Assembly: GCA_028023455.1 (NCBI GenBank)
Contig: JAQFVV010000017.1
Location: 7,488,485-7,552,484, forward strand
From: Epiperipatus broadwayi
Lineage: Eukaryota > Onychophora > Udeonychophora > Euonychophora > Peripatidae
Direction: 5' to 3'
Length of the DNA: 64,000 nt
This document shows, one piece after another, positions 34,348 to 46,270 of the stretch. The position numbers were made by a program, and so were the translations under genes. Each line of letters begins with the position of its first letter. Within the stretch, counting starts at the first letter, position 1. The notes beneath the pieces are model-generated. The model searched no databases, had not been told where the DNA came from, and worked only from the letters and a program-made list of their open reading frames with translations.

Positions 34348-34649
34348 TATCTTTTCAACATATATGTGTTCAAGTGTATCAGTGTTATGACATAGTGTGG
34401 AGAGTGGTGGGTCGTGTGAAAGTATGTGCTCTAGACACAGATATATAATAAGCCTGTGTGTTTCAGTTATAAAAAAGAGTTTCAAAAATCTGCTTCTTGA
34501 CTTCCTTTCTTTTGTTCATAAGTATTTTATAGTAGAATTTAAGTAATTCAAATATTTTTAATAGTACAAAAAAAAGAAAAGAATTCGGTATTTACCGAAT
34601 TAAACCTGTAAATATCATCCTGTACATGGGATGGTAGTTATTTATTAAA

Positions 34650-35046
34650 GAACCAAAAACACTGAAATGTATAAATAATGAACTGGATTCAGATCTGTAT
34701 AACTATACAAGTGAATTAGCTTGGATTGAAACCATTGTTGATTTTCATTTTGGGCTCATAGATTTATAGTTAAATAAATAGTTAAAAGGTGGCTGTTGGA
34801 GGATTGCCACACATCTCCTCACTGATGAAAGCCACAAGCTAGAAACTAATCTGGGGATATTGGATGAGTAAACACTAGATAGGATCTTCTTGCATCCATT
34901 GATTACTAAGGTTTGCACTGAGTGGCGCTACTGTAAGGGAAAACTTAGACTGGGGAATGTAAAATTAATTAGTTTTTCTAGGTATAATTGCTGAGAGATT
35001 CTTGACTTCATTTACGAAGAAGCTACAGTACATCACATCACATCAC
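34650..35046 (+). mobile_element. family A element fused to (CACAT)n LINE tail
   Basis: Sense family A (hammerhead at 34816-34866) ends at GAGTGGCGCTACTGTA (about 34932). It passes directly into GGGAAAACTTAGACTGGGGA, the LINE 3' untranslated sequence also seen at the 8823 copy, and then into TACAGTACATCACATCACAT. The upstream flank (about 34660-34790) matches the family A body at 53690-53830. Confidence 0.75.
34816..34866 (+). ncRNA. hammerhead ribozyme, family A, core intact
   Basis: CUGAUGA is at 34822-34828, GAAAC at 34842-34846 and the AUC cleavage triplet at 34849-34851. Stem I pairs UCCUCA (34816-34821) with UGGGGA (34852-34857, one G-U). The outer half of stem I is lost because of a deletion just upstream. 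Stem II is AGC/GCU. Stem III is reduced to the A-U closing pair. Confidence 0.55.
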
Positions 35047-35639
35047 TGTATTTACAAAATTGTGCCGTTTTATTAAAAGGAAGAGGGGAGGAGGAGTGGA
35101 GATCATTCTTTTGTAAATATATTGATTTTTAAAATATGTGGAAGTAAAAAAAATTAAAAAAAAAAATTATTTAAAATATAAGTATAGCCAAAGTGATGAA
35201 ACAGATTTTAAAAAACCCTCCAGATAGTAAAATCCCTTCCAATAGCCATTCCTAGGAGACAGTAAAGAAAAAGGAATTATTTAGCAGCCTTCCCAATTTC
35301 CAGAGTTGAACATTTTTGGTACTAGTATCAATGACGGTACAGGGAGCTGGATGGCACTGTTGCTAACCCCGAACAGTTAAATATACCATTTAGGAGGTTG
35401 TAGTGTGTTATGCTAATTTCTCGCAATTCACACTTGGCTAATGCGACTTGTTCTTATTCTCCAAACAATCGGTATTGAGCCTGCACTATCATATAATTTT
35501 GAGGGTGTGTAGATTTTAAATCAACTTAATATTTGAAATGTTATTGAAAAAATTATTACATTACATTTTAATAACGGAGTATTAGCTACAAAGAATTTTA
35601 AAACCATTGAAGAAGAAGAGAAGTAAAATATATAGTGTT

Positions 35640-35748
35640 TTGTCAAGCGTTGGTGGTCGAAAGGTCAGCACGGCTGCCTTACAAGCAGTTGTCTTAGGTT
35701 AGCGAGTTCGCTTCCCGGACGATGATATGGCACATGAGAATATATATA
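35640..35748 (+). mobile_element. tRNA-derived SINE1
   Basis: AGCGTTGGTGGTCGAAAGGT (A-box region), GTTAGCGAGTTCGCTTCCCG (B-box region) and GATATGGCACATGAGAATAT. The tail is a short TA repeat rather than poly(A). Confidence 0.75.
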
Positions 35749-37090
35749 TATTGTGCTCTTACAATTGATCCAATGAAAAGACATTTTCAGATTACCACTG
35801 CTGTATACATTAAATATTTGTTTAAAATTTGGGAAAATGGCTGTTTTCTGCTGTGAATGATATAAGCATTTATATAATTTTAATCACTAATTGCTTGCAA
35901 TTTGAATGAAGTTCACGCACAATAGAATAACAGACATACTTTACTCATGGCTTCAGAAAAAATATATAACTATGATAAGTTTTTATATAACTATCTTTCT
36001 ATAAAGAAATACAGTTATTGCTTCTGATTGGGGGGAGGGGCTTAGGCATTTCAATACCAATCTTTAAGGATGTATTATTTAAGTTATTCAATTTTGGGAT
36101 ATATTTGGCTCTTTTAGGATTACACAAATGTTATCTTGCAATTCTAATACAAGTTCTCAGTTAAACATTTTTCTAATAATTCTGTTAACTTCTATGATAG
36201 TCGAAGCGAAGCACCGACCTGACTCGAACTCTACGACTGTTTCGCAAATTTTGGCTATTTATTTTTATATAAATATTATACTAATATTTTAATAAAAAGT
36301 AACTATAATGAAAATATCACCTGCTAATTTCATTTGATTTCCAAATAATCTACCATTTATCAGACTGTGATGTACTTGATTTAATGTTACTTACGAGAAA
36401 TAATCAAACACACCCAATTCAAGTAACTATTACTCTCTTGCATGAAATTAAGATATCTCACTTAACAGATACAAGATTTTATTAGTATAAAAATTAACAA
36501 GCATTTATAAACAGGATTATAAGTAGTTTACTAGCGCCTGTAAGGCTTACAAAAATAATAATAAGACAGGTATATTCTGTATAATTACCCTAGGTCGGTC
36601 TTTATTACTTTCAGACCTGAATATCTGGTTCTCCTCCCATCGTTGGTCCTGTTCCGAAATTCACGCTACACATAAGTCTCTCAGAAAAACAGGACTGACG
36701 CTGACTTGACTTTTTCCCGCTAGATTGTATCTCTTTTTGTTCTATTGTTTATTCCTTATCAATTTTATTCGCAAAAGTATTCTGGGATTATTTCTGAACT
36801 AATTAATTAAATTGTTCTTTACATTTTTAATCCTTCATTTAATTAATTATTTATTCGGATCTTCCATCTTGTTTTACACCTTGCTTTTTATAAAATATAT
36901 ATATGAAAAACCATTTGTAATTTCTAATTTTCGTTTTTATTAAATCAACTCGTTTACTTTCACATGTAATTATTTAACACTTTTAACTTCTGGAGTACAC
37001 ACAGTTTCAAACGTATTTTTTATTAATATTAATCGTACTACAACATAACATAGACAAATTGGAAAAAAACTCAATTGATTTTTATTAAAA
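35749..37090. other. no gene seen; isolated CG-containing stretches
   Basis: AT-rich. A short stretch at 36198-36245 (GACCTGACTCGAACTCTACG) looks like the complement of a tRNA T-arm but lacks a foldable remainder. 36590-36720 is less AT-rich, without an open frame. Confidence 0.4.
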
Positions 37091-37097
37091 AAAAAAT

Positions 37098-37148
37098 AAC
37101 AGGCAAAACTCTCCATACGTAATGGTGATCATGTGATGCTAACGTTTA
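37098..37148. repeat. minimal family A derivative (terminus to terminus)
   Basis: CAGGCAAAACTCTCCATACG is joined directly to AATGGTGATCATGTGATGCT, that is, one inner arm followed by the outer terminus with the whole body deleted. Confidence 0.55.
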
Positions 37149-37359
37149 TTAAAAAAATTATGTATATTCCCAAAAATACATTTTTTGTTATGGACGATTA
37201 CGACTTCTAAATTTAATTTTTTGAAAAATCACATTTAATTCCACAAAAATTTAAATACAATATAAAAATATTTGTGAATATGACGTCACAAGGTTACCAA
37301 TGTTAGTTAAGATTTTATAATATCAACAATTATGCGCTTTCAAAGCTCCATAGCTTCAT

Positions 37360-37915
37360 ATGAAACATTAAAATTATATATAATACTGTACTCTATAAAT
37401 TTTACAAGCACAGTGTTTAAATTGTAACTACTGTATATAGAAGATAAGCCTCCACAACAATGCCGTTTAAACAAGATTATAAAACTGCAATAATACTCTC
37501 GCCCCAGCTACAAAATAAAGTGTTTAAGGAAATAGGAGATGTGTTGGTGTGTAGATTTGTTAACCTTCTATATAGTTACAATTTAAATACTGCGCTTGTA
37601 AAATTTATAGAGTATTACATAATTTAACTTAACATGGTCTGCTATTGGGGCAAAATAAATTCCAATATTGCATAGGTGCTAATAAGAATATTAAATTAAG
37701 AAATGGATTTAAAGTGAATAATTTATATATTCACGCTCTCACTTCTAGACACTTAAAAATGGCCCATAAATTATCATGTGAGTTCGGATAAAGATGGCCG
37801 CTCTTATTTCCTTATAAACTTTATCCTGTAATGAGAGTACCCTTACAGTTTTATTTAAATGGTGTTGGTATGAAGGTTTGTTTACCTTCTATATAGTTAA
37901 AATAATATATATAAA
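37360..37915. repeat. inverted and dispersed repeat, unknown family
   Basis: ACTCTATAAATTTTACAAGC (about 37390) is repeated inverted near 37590-37610, and TTTAAATTGTAACTA is inverted near 37573-37590. CTTCTATATAGTTA occurs again near 37900. Possibly another non-autonomous foldback family. No coding potential. Confidence 0.5.
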
Positions 37916-38081
37916 ACATTTTTTTTTTTTAAAAAAAAAATCTTTTATTTAATATGATGAGTAATGTCTAAGAATCAAATATATATGCATATTTTCTTAT
38001 TTTTTTGCTCATAATACTTCTAGATAAATATTATGCAACATATAAATATATATTATATGACCCTTTATTATTTTTTTTATA

Positions 38082-38214
38082 AACATCATATTTTTTTCTT
38101 CTCATGTGTCATAGCATCAGCCGGGAAGCAAGCCCGCTAACCTGGGACAACTGTTTGTAAAGCAGCTGTCACTGACCTCTCGACCACCAATGCTTGACTA
38201 ACATCGTATTTTTT
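38082..38214 (-). mobile_element. tRNA-derived SINE1 with target-site duplication
   Basis: The body is 38097-38199 with the minus-strand B-box region complementary to AAGCCCGCTAACCTGGGAC. The flanks AACATCATATTTTTT (38082-38096) and AACATCGTATTTTTT (38200-38214) are 15-bp duplicates with one mismatch. Confidence 0.8.
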
Positions 38215-38824
38215 GTGATTAAAAATTACAGAACAGTAATTATTTTCCTGAGAAAGACAAAGGACAATAAGAGGGAGAAATATGAACAACTTTGAAAAAT
38301 GTGCATCATATCTTCTGGATGATTATTACACAGGGATCCAGATTTAATTGAAAATGGTAATGAGGAAGATTACAGTAGAAATTGTACCAAATAATAAGTT
38401 TAACAAAAATTTCAACCACGATTGGGAAACACTTGTTTTGGGATCTGGTTAAAGTTTTGGCAACTGGGAGGGTTGGCCATAGATATCGGTTAGGATTTTT
38501 ATTTATTTATTTGAACCACAGTTTTGATTGTTAAATGGAATTTTAATTAAAAATATGCATCATTCGTAGATTAATTAATTCAGTCATTATTAAATAGAAA
38601 TAGTGATTGAATTAATTCTTAGTGCTTTTATTAAAGTTTTATTCAATCAAAACTACGGTTCAAGAAATTTTTTTTTATTTTTGTTTTTTAGAGTATTACT
38701 CATCGAATTAAATAAAAGTATCATTTTAGAAAATATTTCATATATATTATTTTTTACTTTTAGTATTCAAATCTATCCTTATATTACTTCAATTTTTTGT
38801 AATTATTTATCATAAACAGGAAGG

Positions 38825-40270
38825 CTATTATGTGATGTGATGTGATACACTGTGACTTCTCCTTTTACCGAGTCAGGAATCTCTCAGCAACTATGCCCAG
38901 AAAAACCTGTTAGCCACTTTACCTTCCCTTTCCAGTCTCCACCCTAAGTTTTCCCATAATCTGCTCCATCCCATTTCCACAACATAATCTTTGTCAATTC
39001 CATGACCTTCATATCTAAATCCCCCTTATCTTTTTCCAAACCTAGCATAAAAACCAATAACTCACTTTCTATATAATCACTATGTTCATATTTAATCTTC
39101 CATAACTTCATTATTTGTACCCTTTCTGCTTCCAAGCATTTACATTGAAGTAACAGATACCTAATATTTTCTATGCCTTCCTTACACAACTTGCTGACTA
39201 AATCACCCATATTTTTCCATTTACGTGTATATTCCCTTGTTGCTAAAGATCCCATTTGAGCCTTAAACAATAAACTAGTTTCCTTACTATTATAAATTAA
39301 CTCACACTCAATGTTCCATTTACTTCTAAATATATTTAAAACTCATTTTACTCTCCATACTAGTTCTCTATCTCTCCAACTCTTTATTCTTTATTAAGGC
39401 ATCTATTCTTTAATCCCACTCCTTACCACTATAACACTCAACAATCCTCCTAACACAATCATCCCACCTTTTGTACAAGTATACTGACATAAATTCTTTA
39501 TCCAAATCTTCTGCATACCGCATTACCTTTCTCACCTATCTTGTTTCCTGCCCTTTACTTGTAACCCAATTAAATATATTTTGGCTATTCTTTTATTATA
39601 CATAAACTGCAATCTACCAAACATTTTCATTTTGCTTTTTGCATCTCTCATATAAAAACTTGATCATCCCATTTCTCCTTGAATTGCCTCCTTTGCTGTA
39701 CACACCTCTGCATCTAATGTATGTCTTCCTACTTCCCTTTGTACCTTTCTAAGAAATCTAATATCCCTTTACTCACACATAACACATCATTGCCGTATGT
39801 TAACCCTGCTACTGCCATTCCCTTCCATACAGTTTTAGCTACATCATATTTATTATATGAAAACACTGTCAATTTCTTTATCAATCCCTTTCTTTTCTTT
39901 GCTTCATTTATCATTTTTTTCTCCCATTCATCCAAGCAACTTTTCTGATTACTCAAGATGATTACCAAATAACTATATCTATTCACCACACTTAATTTTA
40001 TAACTCTCAATAAGAAATCTTTGTCTTCTCTTTCCCCAGTATTCAGCATCATTATATTTGATTTTTCTTCACTAAATTTAATCCCTATATCTTTACCCAT
40101 TCTTGCACATGTCTGCAGCATAACTTCCATATCTTCTTTCTGCACACAAAAAGACATCATCTGCAAAAAAAGACCCAACAATGTATATACTCCCTTGCCA
40201 CCTATTAACGGTATCTCTATCCCTCTTCCTAGTCTTTCTATCACTCTCTCCATTTCACTCATATTAAAAC
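38825..40270 (-). pseudogene. (CACAT)n-tailed LINE: reverse transcriptase C-terminal half to 3' end
   Basis: On the minus strand, 40262-39729 encodes the end of the RT domain. The active site FADDVFLC is read in a shifted frame across the T-run complementary to 40163-40171. KFSEEKSNIMMLNTG and SYLVIILS follow. After a decayed stretch (39300-39720), 39270-38944 encodes the tail with KLCKEGIENIRYLLLQCKC (zinc-knuckle-like) and LMLWKWDGADYG-type sequence. The 3' tail is the pentamer repeat at about 38829-38850. This is the longest copy of the family in the window; the endonuclease and N-terminal RT are missing. Confidence 0.8.
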
Positions 40271-40284
40271 AGAGAGTGTAAACA

Positions 40285-41145
40285 ACACCATCAAGTTTTC
40301 AGTATTTTAAATTTAAATTCACATGTATTAAAACTCGTTTCCAAGATTATTACACTTATATTGCTGCAGTTTATAATATTTACAAGTGCTGGCCTTAATC
40401 TAAGCCATCTATACACTCATTAGATTATTTTAAAAATGTTACACAAGAAAGTTTTAAACCTAACAATGAATTTATTATTCAGAAAGTATAATATTAATAG
40501 CTTACAAATATTTCCACTAGAGGCTTACTAGTTGAGTTTCATAAATGAATTCAATCTTAATCATGCATGCCCAGTTCTTTATAGTGTTGAACTATAGAGC
40601 TGCATATTCTTATTACAATATTTTTATTTTAGTCTGTTACCACTTCTTTGTTAACTTTTCACTATAATGCAGTCTTCAGCATATTTCACTGTTCATGGAA
40701 TGCTGGTTTTGCAAACACTGTACTGCTTGTCCACATGCTGTCTGGCTATTCTCTGCATTGCTCTAAACAGACAGTTTTGTTTAACATGACCTAATTTGCA
40801 TAAATAGTTTGATTATTGTCTCCTTGCAGATTAGCATATCTAGATTATTTTTGTATTTGCATAATTTTACTTATTATGCATATTATTTCAAGAGTGAAAC
40901 CTTAATGTCTTTTATATAGACTAATTTTACAAGCACACACTCATGTAACTTTATTGTTCTTTATACATTAGTGTTACACAGTTTTAGTCAAATATAAGAG
41001 TTTGAAATAGTAAATTTTAGATAAGTAATCAAAACAAGTTAAGATTTTGTCTTTCATTTCTTTCTTTTTTTCTGTTTTAAATAATTGTAAACATTTTTTT
41101 ACTGCAATAGCCATAAAAATAAAATAAGAATGAATGAGAAAGTAT
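40285..41145. other. no gene or repeat recognised
   Basis: AT-rich sequence, somewhat less biased at 40640-40800, without a usable open frame. Confidence 0.45.
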
Positions 41146-41149
41146 ATTA

Positions 41150-41725
41150 ATAAGTTTTATTAGTCATTCATTAGATTAGAGATTATCCAATAATGAGTAA
41201 TATTTCTGTAGTATAATTTTCTCTACACTACTCTCACGCAAAGTAGCGACTGGTTTCTATCTACTTTTAACACTTTGTGAAGAGTTATAATCATAAACAT
41301 ATGACTAAAGACATGTTAAAAAATCTATGATCCCCAAGATGCACATTTCATGATAAATCAGCACTCATCAGTTGGCTCAGACCATAATCTCTTACACATG
41401 CCTTTATCATTGTTCAGTCGGTAGCAAACTACTATAGCTTATTTGATAAGTGTCAAATGTGCTGCCCTAACATCTTTGACACAAATCTCTTAATAATTTT
41501 TATTAGTCATTCATTGGATTAGAAATTATCCAATATTGAATGATATTTCTGTAGCGTAATTTTCAGAACACTACTTTTAACACCTTATGGAGTGATGTAA
41601 TCATAAACATATGACCAAAGATGTGAAAATGATCTATAATCCTCCAGATGAACATTAGAGTAGTGTAATGAAACTTACACTACAGGAATATTATTCATTA
41701 TTGAATGTGAATTTTTAAAAAAAAA
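41150..41725 (-). mobile_element. hammerhead-type repeat, family F, partial tandem dimer
   Basis: TTTTATTAGTCATTCATTRG occurs at about 41155 and 41498, giving a monomer of about 345 bp. The first unit holds a complete hammerhead on the minus strand (41328-41384). The second is interrupted near 41660, retaining only its 3' strand. Same family as 2470-2935. Confidence 0.7.
41328..41384 (-). ncRNA. hammerhead ribozyme, family F, core intact
   Basis: CUGAUGA is the complement of 41365-41371, followed by stem II and GAAA. Stem III is AUG/CAU closing UG, and the triplet is AUC, with the cut expected on the minus strand between 41338 and 41337. Stem I pairs CCAA with UUGG and UGGUC with GAUCA. Stem II (GUGCU with AUCAU) has a mismatch. 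The + strand copy at 2670 is the dead relative. Confidence 0.65.
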
Positions 41726-42067
41726 TATACTGCCATCTATTGCACATCACTCATACTAAACTGATTTCAATGCAGTTTGAAATGTGGCTCGCCAATACAA
41801 TTATCCAACTCTGAAATATTTCTTTGTTATATTACAGGATTTCAATTTTCTTTTTAAATTCATTTTTTCACATAAACAGGAAAACTATTTCTATTTTTAT
41901 ATTGGATTATTTCCCTCATCTTATATGAGTATTGAATGTTTTTAGAAAAATTTAACTTTATTTAAATATTCCAAATACATTCAACTGTTAGTAATATCAC
42001 AGCAAACAGGTTAGTATATGCACAATGTTTTGAGTGGTTTTATTGTCCCCTCTTCTTCAGATGTTGG

Positions 42068-42190
42068 TGGCCTGACCAGTGACAGTACTAGCATGGGATT
42101 TGAACCTGGATTCTTAGATTCTTGAATTTTAAGGTAACGCTCTAACCAACTGAGCCATCCTGCCATGCTAGTACTGTCACTGGCCAGGCT
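42068..42190 (-). mobile_element. tRNA-like unit inside a short inverted repeat
   Basis: The minus strand has GGATGGCTCAGTTGGTTAGA (A box) and CCAGGTTCAAATCCC (B box), about 45 nt apart, resembling a tRNA with mutated stems. Both sides carry CATGCTAGTACTGTCACTGG or its complement, so the unit sits between inverted repeats. It may be a SINE or a tRNA pseudogene captured in a foldback element. Confidence 0.55.
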
Positions 42191-42254
42191 AGCAGCATTT
42201 GAAGAAGATTGGATAATAATACCTCTCAAACCATTGTGCATATAGTAACCTGTA

Positions 42255-42545
42255 TGATGTGCTATTACTAAACATCACATGATCACCATCTCATGCTAGC
42301 ACATAACTGTTAGTAAACAGTCAAAAACTCTCCATATAGTAGTGCCACCTTGTGCTAACCAGAGTAATCAGTGAATGCCAGAAAGCTTATGCATAAAATC
42401 CCTATCTAATGCCTACTCATCCAATATCCTCAGACTAGTTTCTGGCTTGTGGCCTTCATCAGTGAGGAGCCTTGGATCTGAGAGCACTGCACTACTATAT
42501 GGAGAGTTTTTGCCTGTTTACTGTGTGCTATTACTAATAGTTGAA
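42255..42545. mobile_element. hammerhead-type repeat, family A, internally deleted inverted pair
   Basis: Starts TACTAAACATCACATGATCA and AACTCTCCATATAGTAGTGC, and ends TATGGAGAGTTTTTGCCTG with a tail TGTGCTATTACTAATAG that echoes TGTGCTATTACTAAA at 42257. The left body is nearly complete; the right is reduced to the arm end. Confidence 0.7.
42419..42477 (-). ncRNA. hammerhead ribozyme, family A, best-preserved copy
   Basis: CUGAUGA is the complement of 42456-42462, GAAAC the complement of 42438-42442, and the GUC cleavage triplet the complement of 42433-42435. Stem I is twelve Watson-Crick pairs: UCCUCA/UGAGGA and AUCCAA/UUGGAU, with GGC and UA bulges between. Stem II is GGC/GCC closing CACAA with an A-A at its base. 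Stem III is AC/GU closing UA. All core bases are present. Confidence 0.75.
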
Positions 42546-43544
42546 TATATTTGGAATATTTAAATAAAGTTAAATTTTTCTAAAGATATTCAATACTCAT
42601 ATTACATGATGGAAACAGTCCAATATAAAAATACAAGTAAAACACCATCATCACAAACCTTCAGGAAAACTATTTCTACTTAAATGTAAAAAAAAACACA
42701 CCTAAAAATATCTGTTCAATAGAAATAGTTCACAAACCAGTTACAAAATTTAACCCAAATAAACAGAAGTCTTAGGTTTAAAAAAGTATTTAAAAAACAT
42801 AAACAAATTTCAATGATAAACAAAAATTATCTTACTGGAGTGAAAATTATAACCAGATAAATGTTGCAACTAATCTAGAGATTTTTAAAAATTTTAAGTA
42901 CCAAAACTATTACAATTAGTAAACATTATGAAAGATAATTAACACATTTGTTACTCTATAATTGAAGAATGTGTAATATTATGCTTTCAGTAATCAACAT
43001 TTGAATTATTGATAAAAAAAAAAAACCTTACAGACCTGAATGGCCATTTTGAATTTTAAAAAAAAATTACAGCACATATAATTTTAAATGAAATTTCTAA
43101 TTTATTACAATAAATAAAAATACATATACATTTTTATAAAGTGCAAATATGAAAGAATGTAATAAAGCTGATAAAGTAGTCATTACCACGAAAAAATAAT
43201 TAAAAAGAGATTTTTCACATTTTAAAATATCTTTATTTTTACATTGGTTCACAATTCTCAATTTTGAAAGGTATAACCTAAAATTACAATTTCATAGACA
43301 GCTTCATCACATTTGTCATAAAATGTAAAAAAAAATGTTATATAACATGACCTACCTGAGTTACATTTTGTTGGTGTAATGTGGCAGAAGGAGACAATTT
43401 CTATTTAGTTTTTTTTTACTTCAAAGCCTATATGTTTCATTTTTGCAAGCAGTTGTTTTTCTAGGCCCTCCATGCCAGATATCTATTAGAAATGGAAGGT
43501 TTTAGTGAGGGTCAAAAAAATAACAGTAATAACTTGAGTAAAGT

Positions 43545-43862
43545 GTAAGTTATGGGAAGGGGGATAATTACTATATTATTGAAAAATCAGGGGGAAGGGT
43601 GAGCTAAATTATGTATTATTTTATAGAAAACCACAATAGCAAAGTATGTTATGAAATAATTAAAAAGTTATCTACAATAAAATGAATAAAAACATAGTAA
43701 ATTCTAAGTTATGTGGGTAAAAAATAATTACTATATTATTGAAAAATCGGGGGGGGGGGTGAGCTAAATTATGTATTATTTTATAGGAAACCACAATAGC
43801 AAAGTATGTTATGAAATAATTAAAAAGTTATCTACAATAAAATGAATAAAAACAAATAAAAT
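43545..43862 (+). repeat. 160-bp tandem repeat, two copies
   Basis: ATAATTACTATATTATTGAA starts at 43564 and again at 43724. The units differ mainly at GGGGGAAGGG versus a run of eleven G. It lies on the transposase-3' side of the piggyBac remnant. Confidence 0.9.
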
Positions 43863-44488
43863 AAAATAAATAATCCAAAGGAATTACAAGCAATTATCAT
43901 ATATGAGTGGGAGATGATGATGACAGTTGATTCAGCATTGGGAGGCATTTATTCTGTTCACATTTGTAATCACATCTATCAGTTGAATAAGGTAGAGTGG
44001 ATGGTTTGTGGAAAGTGGAACCTGTTTTCAAATTTTTGAAAATATAAATACATGAGGAAAATAAAAATAAGTGATGATGATGATGATGTGGAGCAACTGG
44101 TGATGATACATACTATAAACCATAAATAGTGCAAGACCTTGAAGTAATGTTGAAATTGTCTAGCCTAAAACTGAAAAAATCAAGAATTACAAAATTGTAA
44201 CAAATGTACAATAATATAAATACAATCATGATATATCTTACCTATTGCAGACCCAAGTGGAGATATGGTTCTTTGTCAACATATAAAGCAGGGTGGTTTG
44301 AATTGCAAAAGCTGAATCATGTGACTACAAAATTACAACAAATTATATAGTGTTACTATAATCATCAAAATAATAAACAGCAATATAAATAAAATCATGC
44401 TATATTTTATCTATGAAAACACCAGAAATAATATGATTATGATCCTATACATGTGCCATAGGTGTTGTAGCTGTGTAGGATAGAAGAT

Positions 44489-46270
44489 TTATGTAGGCAA
44501 TATCCTTATCCTGCTTCTGGCATTGTAAGCAGCAAAGTAACCTCTATCTTCACTCCTACACAGGGGGATACATCTACATTCCACACAGCCAAAGTAAGAT
44601 GCATGTCTGAGTTTGTTTTTCAGACACACAGTGCACCTTCTTTTGACAGGCTTGTTATGACTGAGCAGATCAGCAATTTTATGGCATGCAGATGGAGACT
44701 GAAGATGGTGAATGGCTGAAGGTTTAATCTTTCTGGTTGTAAAGTCACCCATAGGGCTGGTTGATAAAGCTATTCTATAGTCCAAGTGTGATATAGGCCA
44801 CATTTTCTTTTTAGCCATGTATAGTCTGTATATAATGTAGGAATTAGTGATAGCTGTATCAAAACAATGCCAGAATAAACACATAGGCCAATGCTTAGAC
44901 TTCCTATCCCAGCCATACACAGTTCGCTTCTGGTTAGCTAAATCTACCCCACCCATGAAGCAGTTGTATTTTCTGATAACATTGGGACATGGATATGTAT
45001 GATGTAAACCATCCTTGTGTGTTCTATTAGCAGTATTGCTTGTAGCTGGTGGATAAGCATTATTGAGCATAATAATTGCCTTCTTATACATCCACACTAC
45101 AAACTCAAGACCACCATCAGATACCGAACTGAAGTTTCCTCTCTCCATATCTTTAGGATTTTTTGTTTTCTCACGGATGCTATCTAGAATTCCCTTCCTA
45201 TTAGTGTTCAGTGTGCCACAACAGGTGATTTTACTTGCAGACAGCTTTTCTGCTAATTGAACACTAGTAAAATATCTGTAATAAAAACAACATGATCTGT
45301 TTAGCTAAATGTGGCAAAACCACTGACAGCACTGCTCGGGTTCCCAGATTTAGGCTCACATCTGCAGATGTACTTTGCCTGTATACAACTACATATGGTA
45401 CACATATCCATTATGGCTATCTGCACAGATCCACCATTTGAAACCTCGCTTTACTGGTTTTGAGGCATCATACTGTTTTATCATGTTATGACCCTTGAAT
45501 TTGGTAATTGCTTTGTCAACTGCTACTTCTTGGTGCATCTGCTATGCAGCCTTGAAATTAACATTACAGTGATCTATAATTGGCCTTATTTTATAAATCC
45601 TATCATGCTCTTTACTAGTAATTGGGGGCATGGTTTTATTATTATTGAAATATAAATTATTTAGAATACCAAAAAATCAATCTTGGGTCATAACTCTAGC
45701 AAGTACTGGTTGCCGCAAATATTCATTTTTAGACCAAATAAATTTTAGTTTTGGGATGTGTCATATAGTACAAATATGAATAACCATACCAAAAAATGCT
45801 GTCAACTTAGTGAGTGACAGATTGACCTACTTCGGTAATGCCTTCCACTCTGAAGCATACCTATTGCTTTCAGTGCAAATGTGGTCAAACAATTTTCTAT
45901 CAAAAAATAAATAAAATAGATCAGGAATTGAGTACTCATGGGTAATGAAGAAATTTAGTCCTGGAGACTTAGTGAAAGTTCCTATTGGCATGCATGGGAT
46001 ATCATGAAACGTGACTGAATCAGGTCAAGATGAAGGCCCTGGCATCAGCCCAGTTGCCATCCTCACCACTCTTCTAGATGACTTCATTGCATCTTTCTTC
46101 TTTTTCTTTGAAACCACAGCTTCTTGATCATCTGAATCATCATCTGATGATGAGTCACTGGAATTCGCAGAAGAAGAATAAGACAAAGCCTCAGAGTCAA
46201 ACACATCGTCAATAGGAAAGTCTTCATCAGAATCATAATCAAAATCATGTTCCACAGAGAAAGAAGCCAT
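44489..46270 (-). pseudogene. piggyBac-type transposase (PGBD4-like), broken
   Basis: The N-terminal part (46270-46025) is acidic and serine-rich (SSANSSDSSSDDDSDDQEAV), as in many piggyBac transposases. The middle part (about 45560-45150) reads EVAVDKAITKFKGH (first catalytic Asp region), ADSHNGYVYHM and TSVQLAEKL with stops and shifts between. The C-terminal part (45148-44489, 219 residues, open) has NCFMGGVDLANQ (third catalytic Asp) and ends in a cysteine-rich zinc-binding domain (CTVCLKNK, CVECRCIPLC). The region between 46025 and 45600 is badly decayed. The transposase would have acted in the nucleus on TTAA sites; this copy cannot. Confidence 0.85.

Larger units (their letters stand above)
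33855..34455. mobile_element. hammerhead-type repeat, family E, inverted pair with two intact cores
   Basis: The left arm (33860-34130) and right arm (34175-34455) are reverse complements (TTGAAGCCTGCCCATTAAAG against CTTTAATGGATAGGCTTCAA). They flank a centre containing CATCCAATCTCAGCC. Unlike the 21-kb palindrome, both arms include a full hammerhead (33956-34012 on minus, 34296-34347 on +). Confidence 0.8.

Noticed and set aside
36195-36245. Possible tRNA on the minus strand
   Set aside because: Only a T-arm-like stretch is present; no acceptor or D-arm pairing could be found.
39721-40281. + strand frames opposite the (CACAT)n LINE
   Set aside because: Antisense shadows; the minus-strand frame has the RT motifs.
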